Source of the DNA: Bacteroidales bacterium
Lineage (GTDB): Bacteria; Bacteroidota; Bacteroidia; Bacteroidales; P3
Reading direction: 5' to 3'
NCBI GenBank assembly: GCA_017962445.1
Contig: JAGCVI010000009.1
Span: forward strand, 1-64,000
DNA: 64,000 nucleotides
In this document: one piece after another, positions 9,778 through 19,016 of the stretch
Layout of the letters: the number at the start of each line of letters is the position of its first letter
How positions within the stretch are numbered: position 1 is the first letter of the stretch
Made by a program: the position numbers and the translations under genes
The notes under the pieces: model-generated
What the model was told of the DNA's origin: nothing
The model's database searches: none
What the model saw: only the letters and a program-made list of their open reading frames with translations

Positions 9778-9804
9778 GCGGGACCACTATCGAAGTCGCC
9801 CCGC
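9778..9804. other. GC-rich hairpin after the polysaccharide cluster
   Basis: GCGGG (9778-9782) pairs with CCCGC (9800-9804), with extra GAC/GTC pairing inside. It is preceded by seven A and not followed by T. It therefore reads as an intrinsic terminator only on the minus strand, although no minus-strand gene ends here. On the plus strand it may still stall polymerase or protect the message end. The rest of 9805-9923 is AT-rich and holds CATCTTTG near 9813, one base short of the promoter consensus. Confidence 0.35.
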
Positions 9805-9923
9805 CAAAAATACATCTTTGAAATAAGTAAGCACGCCCTTATTTACGCATAAGTGCAAGAAAAGTTTCATTTTAGTAAAATTTTTTTCACAAAACAAAGT
9901 TATCACCACAAAACCAACAATAC

Positions 9924-10967
9924 ATGACTAAACGCACTTTCCTAATATTCCTCCTCCTTCTCTCCACTGCAATGGCACTCACTTCATGCAAAAACAAAGG
10001 AGAGCAGGAAAATATTGACGCCAGCAAAATTGAGAACTTGTCTGACCGTATCAAATACCTTTATGCCGAAGTTGACAAAAATCCTGAGAATGCTGATCTC
10101 CGCTACCAACTGGGCAAAGCACTCATTGAGGAAGGCCGGTCACAAAACCAGTCTCAATTTTTCAAGGATGCAATCGTGCAGCTGAAGAAAGCCACTCAAC
10201 TTGACAAAAGCAAGCCTGATTATTTCACGGCCTTAGCCGACGCATACTTCAGTATTGGCGATGTCAACAACAGCTATGACGCTCTGCAAGAGGCTTTAAG
10301 CCTCGACGATAATAATTTCGAGGCTCGTCTGAAATTGGGCGAGATAGCCTTTTACAGCAGAAACTACGAACTTGCAATGGAGAACCTTAACTATGTAACC
10401 GCTCAGGACAAAGACAACCAGACGGCTCTCTACATGAAAGGTTTCATCTACAAATTTAACGGTGACACAAGCAACGCCGTATACTATTTCCGTCGTATCA
10501 TTGAACTCTATCCTGATTACGAACCGGCCTATGAGGAGCTCGGCATGCTCTACTCCACATATCGCAACAAACTTGGACTCGAATACCTGGAATCCGCACT
10601 TGCACTCCAACCTAACAACATCAATGTGCTCTATGGCATTGCACAGCTGTACCAAGATGTGGAAGATGCCGAAAACGCTGAAAGATACTACGTAAAGATT
10701 CTTGAAATAGACCCACAGTTTAAATATGCATGGTTCTGCCGCGGACGTATAGAACTGGAATTGTATAACGATTACGAAAACGCTGCCGAGTTTTTCAGCA
10801 AGGCCATCGACTGCGACCCTCAATTTGCCGAAGCACACTACAACAGAGGTCTTGCCTATGAACTTATGGGCAACAAGAGGAAAGCTGATGAATGTTACAA
10901 GACGGCACGCGAATTAGGCCTAAATGACGAGGATATAATCCATCCTGCGTCACTATACAACCGTTAA
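9924..10967 (+). CDS. TPR-repeat lipoprotein
   Basis: A 347-residue protein with a lipoprotein signal: MTKRTFLIFLLLLSTAMALT then Ser-Cys, Cys near residue 22. From about residue 40 to the end it consists of tetratricopeptide repeats; units such as AELYYKLG/FEARLKLGEIAF and EAHYNRGLAYELMGN recur at about 34-residue spacing, roughly seven or eight of them. TPR lipoproteins serve as periplasm-facing scaffolds in envelope complexes. The partner is unknown. A dipeptidase gene follows 29 nt downstream. Confidence 0.82.
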   Translation: MTKRTFLIFLLLLSTAMALTSCKNKGEQENIDASKIENLSDRIKYLYAEVDKNPENADLRYQLGKALIEEGRSQNQSQFFKDAIVQLKKATQLDKSKPDYFTALADAYFSIGDVNNSYDALQEALSLDDNNFEARLKLGEIAFYSRNYELAMENLNYVTAQDKDNQTALYMKGFIYKFNGDTSNAVYYFRRIIELYPDYEPAYEELGMLYSTYRNKLGLEYLESALALQPNNINVLYGIAQLYQDVEDAENAERYYVKILEIDPQFKYAWFCRGRIELELYNDYENAAEFFSKAIDCDPQFAEAHYNRGLAYELMGNKRKADECYKTARELGLNDEDIIHPASLYNR

Positions 10968-10996
10968 TGCCTTCAAACCCCAATTAATATATCAAC

Positions 10997-12370
10997 ATGA
11001 AAGACGTAAAACAATACATCGAAGCGAATAAAGACCGCTTCCTCAATGAACTTTTTGAACTAATACGTATTCCCTCCATCTCCGCTGAAAGTGAACATAA
11101 AGAAGACATGGTTCGCTGTGCCAACAAGTGGAAAGAGTTTCTCCTCGCCGCCGGTTGCGACAAGGCTGAAGTAATGCCGTCCGCTGGCAATCCCGTTGTT
11201 TATGGCGAAAAGATCATTGACCCAGCCAAACCCACAGTCTTGGTCTATGGCCACTATGACGTGATGCCCGTCGCTCCTCTCGAGCTCTGGAACACCAAGC
11301 CTTTCGAGCCAGTCATAAAAGACGACAAAATCTGGGCTCGCGGTGCCGACGACGACAAAGGCCAAAGTTTCATGCAAGCCAAGGCTTTCGAATTCATGGT
11401 CAAAACCGGTCAGCTGCCTTGTAATGCTAAATTCATGCTCGAAGGTGAAGAGGAAATCGGCAGCGGCAGCCTATATGGCTTTTGTGAAGAGCATAAGGAA
11501 ATGCTCAAAGCCGACGTGATTCTTGTCAGCGACACAGGTATGATTGCCCAGGACACCCCATCCATTACCAGCGGCCTCCGCGGACTCTGCTACTGGGATG
11601 TCGAAGTCACCGGCGCCGACCACGACCTCCACTCTGGCATCTATGGCGGTGCTGTTGCCAACCCCATCAACATCCTCTGCAAGATGATTGCCAATCTGCA
11701 CGATGCCGACAACCACATCATCATCCCTGGCTTCTACGACGACGTGCTGGTCATAAGCGACGAAGAACGCGCCCTTATGGCCAAGGCTCCATTCAATCTC
11801 GAAAACTATAAGAAAAGCCTAGATATTAAGGAAGTACACGGAGAGAAAGGATTCTCGACCACGGAGCGAACCGGCATCCGTCCCTGCCTGGATGTATGCG
11901 GTATCTGGGGCGGTCACACAGGCGAAGGCTCAAAGACCGTTCTCCCCTCTAAAGCTTATGCTAAAATATCCACCCGTCTTGTCGCCAACCAGGACTACGA
12001 GAAGATCAGCGTCCTCTTCAAGGAATACTTTGAAAAGGCTGCTCCCGACTGTGTCACTGTAAAGGTGACTCCTTCCCACGGTGGTGCTGCATACGTCAGC
12101 CCGTTGGAGATGAACGCCTACAAAGCCGCCGAGAAAGCTCTTGAGACCACTTTCGGCAAGCGCCCCATCCCCACCCGCAGCGGCGGAAGCATTCCTATTG
12201 TGGCTGGTTTCGAACGTATTCTCGGAATCAAGAGCATCTTGATGGGCTTTGGCCTTGGTAGCGACGCCATCCACGCTCCCAACGAGAACTACCCGCTTTT
12301 CAACTTCTTCAAGGGTATCGAAACCATCCCCTACTTCTACGAATACTTTACTGAACTGGAAACGAAGTAA
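10997..12370 (+). CDS. M20 family dipeptidase
   Basis: A 457-residue metallopeptidase of the M20/M25/M40 family. Di-zinc ligands can be seen: GHYDVM (His86, catalytic Asp88), GADDDKG (Asp near 118), EGEEEIGSG (Glu pair near 151-153), GGHTGEG (His near 306, in the dimerisation lid) and GSDAIHAPNE near the end. There is no signal peptide, so it should hydrolyse dipeptides in the cytoplasm. Length and order of motifs match the Bacteroidetes dipeptidase group. It lies between the TPR lipoprotein and ComEC genes in one direction with short gaps. Confidence 0.9.
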   Translation: MKDVKQYIEANKDRFLNELFELIRIPSISAESEHKEDMVRCANKWKEFLLAAGCDKAEVMPSAGNPVVYGEKIIDPAKPTVLVYGHYDVMPVAPLELWNTKPFEPVIKDDKIWARGADDDKGQSFMQAKAFEFMVKTGQLPCNAKFMLEGEEEIGSGSLYGFCEEHKEMLKADVILVSDTGMIAQDTPSITSGLRGLCYWDVEVTGADHDLHSGIYGGAVANPINILCKMIANLHDADNHIIIPGFYDDVLVISDEERALMAKAPFNLENYKKSLDIKEVHGEKGFSTTERTGIRPCLDVCGIWGGHTGEGSKTVLPSKAYAKISTRLVANQDYEKISVLFKEYFEKAAPDCVTVKVTPSHGGAAYVSPLEMNAYKAAEKALETTFGKRPIPTRSGGSIPIVAGFERILGIKSILMGFGLGSDAIHAPNENYPLFNFFKGIETIPYFYEYFTELETK

Positions 12371-12388
12371 CAGCTACCTGACTTCCAC

Positions 12389-14329
12389 TTGTCAAAGTAT
12401 CCCTTACTACCAGTTGTATTAATATGGGCCCTGTTGATACTCGTCCTCGAGTTGTCGACAGGGCTTTTTACACGTTGGAGCGATCCGTCGCGCGACAGTT
12501 CTCATTATGCTCATTTTGTCAATGACGAGAACTGGCTGTCGGTCAGAATCGCCGACATGCCCCAACATCGTGGCAGCACCGTCAGCATTGTTGCCGACGT
12601 GAAGGAGATTGGCGACAGTACAGGGCTTTTTCATGAAAGCACTGGTAAGATACTACTCTATGTCGAGAAAGACGCTATAAGCGAAAGACTGCAATACGGT
12701 GACCAACTGACATTGCTGGCATCTCCTCGCCTGCCATCGGCCAACGACAACCCTCACCAGTTCGACTATCGCAAGCATTTGGCTCGCAAAGGAATCCTCT
12801 ACACCGCCTACGTTCCGTCAGGGTCCTATCGGCTCTCTGGACATGATTGCGGCGGAGTAATGGGCAGCATCACAAAACTGCGGCAGAACATTGCCGGCAC
12901 CATTCATCTCAGCAATCTTTCATCGTCACAACAGGGCATCGCCGAAGCACTCATCCTTGGTTGGGACGACGACCTCGACGAAGAAACAGAGCAGCAATTC
13001 CGCAGTGCAGGCATAACCCATCTGCTTTGTGTGTCTGGCCTTCATGTCGGCATCGTTGCCATGCTTGTAGGCTACTGCCTATTTTCTCTTGGCAACAGTA
13101 AACGGCAGCGTGTCATCAGAGGTATTGTCCAGTTGCTTGCTATCTGGTTCTTCGTTCTGCTCACCGGAATGGCACCAGGGACGACAAGAGCAGGCATCAT
13201 GTTTACTTTCATTATTGTCGGTCAAATCTTCTTCACCCGGCCGCCGACACTGAACGTCATCGCCGCATCGGCACTTGTAATGCTCGCATTCAAACCTTTG
13301 CTGCTTTTCGACGTAGGATTCCAGCTGTCGTATGCAGCAGTAACAGCCATCGTGTTGCTCGTTCCACCGCTTGTGACCCTGATACCGGTCCGATTCAAAG
13401 GCAATTTGATAACTGATCTTGCCTTAAAGACATACAGTCTTTTCTGCGTTAGCCTTGTGGCTCAACTCGCGGTAATGCCGTTCACTTTATTCTACTTCCA
13501 TCAATTTCCTGTCTATTTCCTTGTTGCCAACATGGTTGTAATCCCATTTGCTGGAGCAATCATCGGCACTGTCATACTCATGGTGGCTGTATGCTGGTGG
13601 CCGGCGGTTTTTGCTCTGGTTGGGAGTGCTGTGCAATTTGAAATAGCCTTTGTCGAACGAGTAACTTCCACCATTGCCGGATGGCCGCATGCCACGCTGC
13701 AGAATATCTACTTCGACTCTTTCATGTTTATTGTGGCGCTGGCAATCGTTTTGGCGATTGGTTGGCTGGTTTTGCGTCGAAGGTGGCCTGCACTGGCTTC
13801 TGCGCTGGTGCTTTGCATTGTAATGACATTCTATTCGCGGCATGTGGAGGCCAAATGCAGTATGCAGCGGCAGTTCGATGTGTATCGCGTAGGCAATAGG
13901 ACTGCCATTGAGTTCTTTGCTGGACACAAAAGTTACCTTATTTGTGATTCAGCCACTGCAAGCAACCCTCAGAAGATTGACTTCCAGACAACCAACAACC
14001 TCATTTGGCACAAGACAAGGGAAAGGAACGTTTTTAGGCTCGACACCACTTTTTGCGATGAAAACATTATGCTTGTGAATGAATTCATCAGTTTCAACGG
14101 TCATACAATGCGCATTATTGACCGGTCTAATTTCCGTCATCAGTCCGAACAACGCGTCAGGGTTAATTATCTGCTATTGCGTGAAAGTCCGTACATAACT
14201 GTTGAGGAGCTCAGCAAACAGTACAGTTTTGACACTCTTATAATCACCTCGCAGAACTCAGTCAGACGACGGGATGCATGGATTGAACAATGCAAAGACA
14301 AAGGCATTGCCTATAAAAACCTTAAATAG
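12389..14329 (+). CDS. comEC: ComEC/Rec2 family DNA-uptake channel protein
   Basis: A 646-residue polytopic membrane protein with an N-terminal DUF4131-type part (residues 1-170), then the Competence domain with HLLCVSGLHVGIVAML (SGLH near residue 216) and many helices to about residue 490. The family transports single-stranded DNA across the inner membrane. The C-terminal 150 residues are soluble and contain no visible metallo-beta-lactamase HxHxDH motif. The start is taken as TTG 12389, 18 nt after the dipeptidase stop, because no in-frame ATG precedes the first membrane segment. Confidence 0.85.
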   Translation: MSKYPLLPVVLIWALLILVLELSTGLFTRWSDPSRDSSHYAHFVNDENWLSVRIADMPQHRGSTVSIVADVKEIGDSTGLFHESTGKILLYVEKDAISERLQYGDQLTLLASPRLPSANDNPHQFDYRKHLARKGILYTAYVPSGSYRLSGHDCGGVMGSITKLRQNIAGTIHLSNLSSSQQGIAEALILGWDDDLDEETEQQFRSAGITHLLCVSGLHVGIVAMLVGYCLFSLGNSKRQRVIRGIVQLLAIWFFVLLTGMAPGTTRAGIMFTFIIVGQIFFTRPPTLNVIAASALVMLAFKPLLLFDVGFQLSYAAVTAIVLLVPPLVTLIPVRFKGNLITDLALKTYSLFCVSLVAQLAVMPFTLFYFHQFPVYFLVANMVVIPFAGAIIGTVILMVAVCWWPAVFALVGSAVQFEIAFVERVTSTIAGWPHATLQNIYFDSFMFIVALAIVLAIGWLVLRRRWPALASALVLCIVMTFYSRHVEAKCSMQRQFDVYRVGNRTAIEFFAGHKSYLICDSATASNPQKIDFQTTNNLIWHKTRERNVFRLDTTFCDENIMLVNEFISFNGHTMRIIDRSNFRHQSEQRVRVNYLLLRESPYITVEELSKQYSFDTLIITSQNSVRRRDAWIEQCKDKGIAYKNLK

Positions 14330-14354
14330 ATTCAGGGGATAATTATAACTCCTA

Positions 14355-14391
14355 AAATAGTGTTGCTCGTCAAAGCAGCACTATTTTTTTT
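14355..14391. terminator. Intrinsic terminator between convergent comEC and DUF721 genes
   Basis: AAATAGTGTTGCT (14355-14367), loop cgtcaa, AGCAGCACTATTT (14374-14386) then a T run to 14391. It ends the comEC transcript. The second arm lies inside the last codons of the minus-strand DUF721 gene. The reverse direction has only a short T run, so it is a weaker terminator for that gene. Confidence 0.8.
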
Positions 14392-14660
14392 ACCTCCTCG
14401 CTACCAAGACGACTGTTTATTGACTCAATCAAATCTGAGGTCTTGTATGTCAGCTCGTTTTTCAATGCCGGTGCCGACAGGACAATTTTAAGAGTGTGGT
14501 TCCTCGCATCATAATACACTGAGCGTGTAAGCTTTACAATGAACTCGCCAACCACATCGCGATATGTCTGCTCGACATGTCCTTTCGTGATGCTCTCATC
14601 GAAATTGTAGCGTCGCAGTGCGGCGTCGACAAGCTGTTTTATTGACTGTTCGTTAGCCAT
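14370..14660 (-). CDS. DUF721 domain protein, DciA-like
   Basis: A 96-residue protein of the DUF721 family: an N-terminal helix MANEQSIKQLVDAALRRYNF, then VEQTYRDVVGEFIVKLTRSV and a beta-rich end LKIVLSAPALKNELTY. DUF721 includes DciA, which helps load the replicative helicase in bacteria without DnaC. It lies 4 nt after recF in the same direction, an arrangement common in Bacteroidetes. The C-terminal codons form part of the terminator shared with comEC. Confidence 0.8.
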   Translation of the reverse strand: MANEQSIKQLVDAALRRYNFDESITKGHVEQTYRDVVGEFIVKLTRSVYYDARNHTLKIVLSAPALKNELTYKTSDLIESINSRLGSEEVKKIVLL

Positions 14661-14664
14661 CGGG

Positions 14665-15789
14665 TTATTGTTGGATTGTCAGTCTGCCTGGTTCTACTTG
14701 GAATATCTTGTGCGGCATATGTGGTGCCTCATTGAAAATCGACTGGACTCGTCCCTGTTGGGTGTCGGTGATGAAGACCTGCCCAAAACGGTCGCTGCCA
14801 ACAAGGAGCACAAGCTGGCTTACTCTCCGCATGTCGAGTTTGTCGAAAATGTCGTCGAGCAACAGTATCGGCTTTGTTCCAAGATGCCTGTATATATATT
14901 CGAACTGGGCTAGTTTCAATGCGAGCATGAATGTCTTCTGTTGTCCTTGCGAGGCAAACCGTTTGGCCGGAAACTGGCCTATATACAACAGCAGATCGTC
15001 CTTGTGCGGCCCAACCGAGGTGTACTGCAGTTGTGCATCGCGCCGCTGAGCCTCCTTCAGCAAACCCCTCAATTCCCCGTTGTCCATCTGACACTCATAC
15101 TTCAACAATGGTTTCTCGTCTGTTGTGGATGAAGAATGGATCAACGTGTAATACTCCTCAAAAAGAGGCATGAACTCATCCAGGAACTGGCGGCGCATCG
15201 CTACAATAGGCTCGCCGTAACGTACAAGCTGCTCATCCCACATCTCTATGGCATCCTCTTCAAAAAAGCGGTTTTCATAAAACTGCTTTAACAACCTGTT
15301 GCGCTGTTCAAGGGCTTTCTGGTAGGCTATGAGATGTTGCAGGTATGTACGGTCCACCTGCGAAATGATGCCGTCAACGAATTTGCGACGCACCTCACTG
15401 CCGCCAAGTATCAGGTTCTGGTCTCCTGGTGTCACTATGACAAGCGGAATCCTCCCTATATGCTCTGCAAAAGTATTACATGCTTTCTTGTTGAATTTCA
15501 TCTTCTTCGACTGTCCGTTCTGAAGTGTGCACGACACCGCCACACTCTCTGGCGAGTCGTCAAACCTGTAGTGGCCGTGAATGGCAAAGAAATCCGCACC
15601 GCTACGGATATTCTGGCTGTCTATAGGGTTGAAGCAGCTCTTACAGAACGAAAGATAATAGAGTGCATCTAGCAGGTTGGTCTTGCCTACGCCGTTGTCG
15701 CCCACAAAGCAGTTGACATTGTTTGAAAACTCCACATCCAGTTCGGTGTAGTTCTTGAAGTTGGCCAGTTGCAGGCGTTGCAGATACAT
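14665..15789 (-). CDS. recF: DNA replication and repair protein RecF
   Basis: A 374-residue SMC-like ATPase that binds gapped DNA and promotes RecA loading with RecO and RecR. Walker A is GDNGVGKT (residues 30-37) in MYLQRLQLANFKNYTELD-type N-terminus. The Walker B/D-loop region is LLLDDIFDKLD near the C-terminus, with TSVGPHKDDLLLYI before it. The start is ATG at 15789; the frame is open further upstream, but that extension covers the gap and the end of ispH and lacks family sequence. ispH ends 50 nt upstream in the same direction. Confidence 0.95.
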   Translation of the reverse strand: MYLQRLQLANFKNYTELDVEFSNNVNCFVGDNGVGKTNLLDALYYLSFCKSCFNPIDSQNIRSGADFFAIHGHYRFDDSPESVAVSCTLQNGQSKKMKFNKKACNTFAEHIGRIPLVIVTPGDQNLILGGSEVRRKFVDGIISQVDRTYLQHLIAYQKALEQRNRLLKQFYENRFFEEDAIEMWDEQLVRYGEPIVAMRRQFLDEFMPLFEEYYTLIHSSSTTDEKPLLKYECQMDNGELRGLLKEAQRRDAQLQYTSVGPHKDDLLLYIGQFPAKRFASQGQQKTFMLALKLAQFEYIYRHLGTKPILLLDDIFDKLDMRRVSQLVLLVGSDRFGQVFITDTQQGRVQSIFNEAPHMPHKIFQVEPGRLTIQQ

Positions 15790-15839
15790 ATTCTTTTTAG
15801 TTTTTTTAAGTTCTTTGTTTTGGGTTTCTCTTCTCTCCG

Positions 15840-16709
15840 TCAGCTGTTTTCCGCTCTCCGTTTTATCTCTTCCATAAGCCAGCGTGGTGTCGATGTAGCT
15901 CCCGTAATGCCGATAGTGGCCGTCGGCGGTAATGGCGGCACACAAAGCTGGTCCGGAGAGGATATCAGCAACGTGTTAGGCTGCACCTTTCGACAGTATT
16001 CGTACAGGTAGCGTCCATTCGACGAGTTCTCGCCAGAAACGAATATCAGCAGATCTACACTTCTGGCGAAATCCTCAAGCTGGCGTGCTCTGTTGGCGAC
16101 ACGGCTGCAGATGGTGTCGAAAGCCACAAAGTCGGCATTGTCGGCATTCTGCTCCGTAATGCGCTGTCGTATATTGGCAATCAGAAGATTGTAGTCTTCT
16201 CTGCTCTTGGTCGTCTGCGAATAGAGTCTTAGTGGACGCTTGGCGTCGACGCCGTCTATGTCGTAGGGTGACGAGATTATGATGGCCGTATTGTCTGTCT
16301 GGCCGTTCAGCGCTATGACCTCTGCATGTCCCTGCTTCCCAAAGATAGCCACTTGTCCGCCCACGGCTTTCATCTCAATATAACCGTTGCGGATCTTTTT
16401 CTGGAGCGCAAGCACAATGGGACATGTGGCATCGATCAGTCTGATGTTGCGCCGTTCTGCCATCTCGTAGGTCGACGGCGGCTCCCCATGGGCCCTGATA
16501 AGCACCGTGGCCCCAGGCAGCGAGTCCATCTGCGAATGGTCTATAACATCCAGTCCCATCTTCTTCAGTCTCTCAACCTCCTCGTTGTTGTGCACTATAT
16601 CTCCCAAACAATACAAACCATGCGTGGCCTGCAGCTGCTGTTCGGCGGCGGCTATGGCTTTGACAACACCAAAGCAGAATCCGGCATCGGGATCAATTAC
16701 GACAGACAT
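15840..16709 (-). CDS. ispH: 4-hydroxy-3-methylbut-2-enyl diphosphate reductase
   Basis: A 289-residue enzyme for the last step of the MEP isoprenoid pathway, reducing HMBPP to IPP and DMAPP. The three [4Fe-4S] cysteines are Cys12 (AGFCFGV), Cys96 (DATCPIV) and Cys201 (DTICSRV). GKQGHAEV and GENSSNG near the substrate site are also present. ATG 16709 was chosen because the long upstream extension overlaps the M23 gene in another frame. The start overlaps the end of the M23 gene by 13 nt, which suggests coupled translation. Confidence 0.95.
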   Translation of the reverse strand: MSVVIDPDAGFCFGVVKAIAAAEQQLQATHGLYCLGDIVHNNEEVERLKKMGLDVIDHSQMDSLPGATVLIRAHGEPPSTYEMAERRNIRLIDATCPIVLALQKKIRNGYIEMKAVGGQVAIFGKQGHAEVIALNGQTDNTAIIISSPYDIDGVDAKRPLRLYSQTTKSREDYNLLIANIRQRITEQNADNADFVAFDTICSRVANRARQLEDFARSVDLLIFVSGENSSNGRYLYEYCRKVQPNTLLISSPDQLCVPPLPPTATIGITGATSTPRWLMEEIKRRAENS

Positions 16710-17677
16710 TGGTTCTCCTGATTTGCAATTTCGATCACCTGCTCGTATTCCGAAGGCGTAAGGTCGTTGTAGAAATAATATACTGGATTCACCTTCTTGC
16801 CGTTGAGCCACACCTCGTAGTGGCAGTGCGGTCCCGAGGCTAGGCCCGATGAGCCGACGTGGCCAAGCAGTTCCCCTCGTTTCACAGTCTGTCCCACCTT
16901 GACCGACACATCCTTCATGTGGGCGTATAGGGTCTTGTAGCCATATCCGTGGTCTATCAGCACCGCGATTCCGTAGCCGCTCAGGTTCTGGTCCCCACGT
17001 CCCGCAGTGACTACCACACCGTCGCCAGTGGCATATATCGGTGTACCTGTTTTGGCCGAAAGGTCTATGCCCGTATGCTGGCGGCGATAGTGAAGTATAG
17101 GGTGGTAACGCGTGCCGAAGCCGGAGATTATCTGGCATCTGTTCTTCTCCATCGGCATGATGGCCGGCACATGCTGCTGGCGTTCCTTCTTGGTGGTGGC
17201 CATGCGGTACACCTCGTCAAACGACACCGACTGCACATACAGCCTCTTAGACAGATTATCCAGTCTCTTCTTCGTTTCGTTGACCAGGTCCGAGTTCGTA
17301 AGTTCCTTAACGCTTCCATACGCATAATACACCGGTATGCCCGACAATCGTACCTCGTCGCTTATAGGCTCCGCCTCAAGCAATGTGCGGTATATGCTGT
17401 TGTCGCGCATCTCCAGGTCGGCAAGCACCGCCTCGTTGCGCCTTATCACGTTCTGCATGTACGACACCTGACGCTCATATTCCGCCAGCTCGCGCCGCAA
17501 ACGCATCTCCTTCGGCGACTCAAACACCTGAAAACCTATGATTAGCAGCAACACACCAAGCACTATTCCGAAAACAAGTGTGTACGAGACCTTCTTCATC
17601 TTGTCCCGAAACGTTATCCTCACCTTCTCATACGAGAGCGTGTGCGGATTGAACTTGTATGTGTGATGCCTCTTCAA
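16697..17677 (-). CDS. M23 family (LytM) metallopeptidase, membrane-anchored
   Basis: A 326-residue peptidoglycan endopeptidase or its regulatory homologue. Residues 1-25 are cytoplasmic with a KYNPxTLSYE-like start (here HTYKFNPHTLSYEKV), and residues 30-50 form one membrane helix. A coiled-coil-prone stretch covers 60-100, and the M23 domain occupies about 190-310. Zinc ligands are in RRQHTGIDLSA and in GPHCHYEVW (HxH). The start is TTG 17677; the first in-frame ATG is at residue 26 and would remove the conserved N-terminal segment. ispH overlaps the 3' end. Confidence 0.9.
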   Translation of the reverse strand: MKRHHTYKFNPHTLSYEKVRITFRDKMKKVSYTLVFGIVLGVLLLIIGFQVFESPKEMRLRRELAEYERQVSYMQNVIRRNEAVLADLEMRDNSIYRTLLEAEPISDEVRLSGIPVYYAYGSVKELTNSDLVNETKKRLDNLSKRLYVQSVSFDEVYRMATTKKERQQHVPAIMPMEKNRCQIISGFGTRYHPILHYRRQHTGIDLSAKTGTPIYATGDGVVVTAGRGDQNLSGYGIAVLIDHGYGYKTLYAHMKDVSVKVGQTVKRGELLGHVGSSGLASGPHCHYEVWLNGKKVNPVYYFYNDLTPSEYEQVIEIANQENQCLS

Positions 17678-17903
17678 AATTAATAAAACGAAGTAAATCT
17701 TTAATGACAGCTAAAACGGAAGTCATCTGCTGCCCAAACAGCAACACTCACTTATTTGTCCACTTTTGCCGAAGGCTGCGAGCCGAAGGCCGCGAACACC
17801 TTGATTAAAAGTTATTGTAGTGAGCAGCACCATAGAAATAAAAAAAATATAGTGAGCAACTTCCATTTTAACTCCCTATTTTACTTCCTATTTTACTCCC
17901 ATT
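17678..17903. other. Intergenic region with short tandem repeats
   Basis: No gene is seen in these 226 nt between two minus-strand genes. Two near-identical 14-nt units (gccgaaggctgcga, gccgaaggccgcga) are adjacent near 17770-17798. A 12-nt unit of the type ctattttacttc is repeated near 17872-17900, and atagtgagcaa occurs twice near 17818-17860. A promoter for the M23 gene may lie here but no TAnnTTTG match was found in a suitable place. Confidence 0.4.
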
Positions 17904-18962
17904 TCAATATTCTTTGACGAACTCCTTCAGCGCCTTAACGAAATCCTCCGCCGGACCTGTGTGGTTCACATAGAAGTGCAGACCCAGCTTCGGTATGCAC
18001 ACCTCTCCCACTACCTGTGCTCGCGTTGTGCCGTACAGGTTGCTGATGGCATCCGTGTGCTTCTTGCCGTGCTTCCCCGAGCTGCGGCGTGTGCTAAACG
18101 TCGGCCTCACAGCCAGTGCCGAGATGTTCACCACGTTGAACTCCACATCCAGATCCTTCCAGCTGTAGAAGTCGAAATCCACCGACGAGCGAGCTGCTAT
18201 AAGTCCTTTGGGATACACATAGTAATGGTTGCCCTCATGGTCGCGCATCACCGGCGTGTCGAAGAACGACTGGATATAGTCAAAAATACCCATGTCAAAG
18301 AACACCTGCTGGTACGCCTGGTCTCCCTCCTCCATATACACCGACCATACACGGCGCGAATTCACTATCAAGTCAAAGGCTTCAATAACCTTCTTCCACG
18401 CCTCCTTGCACTCGTCCGTCATCTCCGCAGTGACGTTGATCTGCGTGGCAGCCACATCATGCTCCAGAGTCGCAATTCCCGACTTGTAGTGCGACAGTAT
18501 GCTCACCAGCATCTTGTTCGGATGGCCCCCCATCTTATCCTTTATAGCTCGCACCACTCGCTGCAGCTGTTCCTCCTCCTTCGCCTGTGCCAGAACATTC
18601 TGGTAGGCCGACAATATGCGGCGCTTGTCGTCATTGTCCACACCCTCGAAGGCCTTCTCAACCCTCTTCATCTCCTTGTCAAAGTTGGGCTCCTTGCCAA
18701 GAAGGAGTGTCATCGGGTTTTGTTTCGTTTTCTTGCGTTCCTCTGTTACAAAACGCCTGTAACTATGGCTCTCCGAACTGCGAGAGAAAAAACCCGTGCC
18801 CGGTGTATCGCCCTGCACATAGTTCGCCGTGCGCGCTATATTGTCGTTGCGGCCACGCACTCCGAAAGTGCTGTAGTAAAAATGACGCGACACCGGCACT
18901 CTCACGCCGTCTGCCACCAGTATTCGTTTCGCAAATAGGTTTTTCAGCTTAAAGTGTTTCAA
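17904..18962 (-). CDS. Protein of unknown function, 352 residues
   Basis: I do not recognise the family. There is no signal peptide or membrane helix, so it is probably cytoplasmic. The first 100 residues are basic, rich in Arg and Ser, and contain FGVRGRND and GTGFFSRSSESHSYRRF. Residues 85-235 look helical with many charged residues (KEEEQLQRVVRAIKDKMGGH). A predicted beta-rich part follows, including HYYVYPKGLIAARSSVDFDF, and the end is PAEDFVKALKEFVKEY. It lies between lpdA and the M23 gene on the same strand. The frame is clean and codon use is like its neighbours, so it is a real gene. Confidence 0.65.
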   Translation of the reverse strand: MKHFKLKNLFAKRILVADGVRVPVSRHFYYSTFGVRGRNDNIARTANYVQGDTPGTGFFSRSSESHSYRRFVTEERKKTKQNPMTLLLGKEPNFDKEMKRVEKAFEGVDNDDKRRILSAYQNVLAQAKEEEQLQRVVRAIKDKMGGHPNKMLVSILSHYKSGIATLEHDVAATQINVTAEMTDECKEAWKKVIEAFDLIVNSRRVWSVYMEEGDQAYQQVFFDMGIFDYIQSFFDTPVMRDHEGNHYYVYPKGLIAARSSVDFDFYSWKDLDVEFNVVNISALAVRPTFSTRRSSGKHGKKHTDAISNLYGTTRAQVVGEVCIPKLGLHFYVNHTGPAEDFVKALKEFVKEY

Positions 18963-19016
18963 GGCTCTATAGGTTTTAAAGGTTATGAGTTAAAAGTTCA
19001 ATTCACCATTCAAAAA

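Noticed and set aside
17961-18938. A 325-codon frame opposite the unknown gene
   Set aside because: His/Arg/Leu-rich antisense product with no start context. The minus-strand frame has better protein character.
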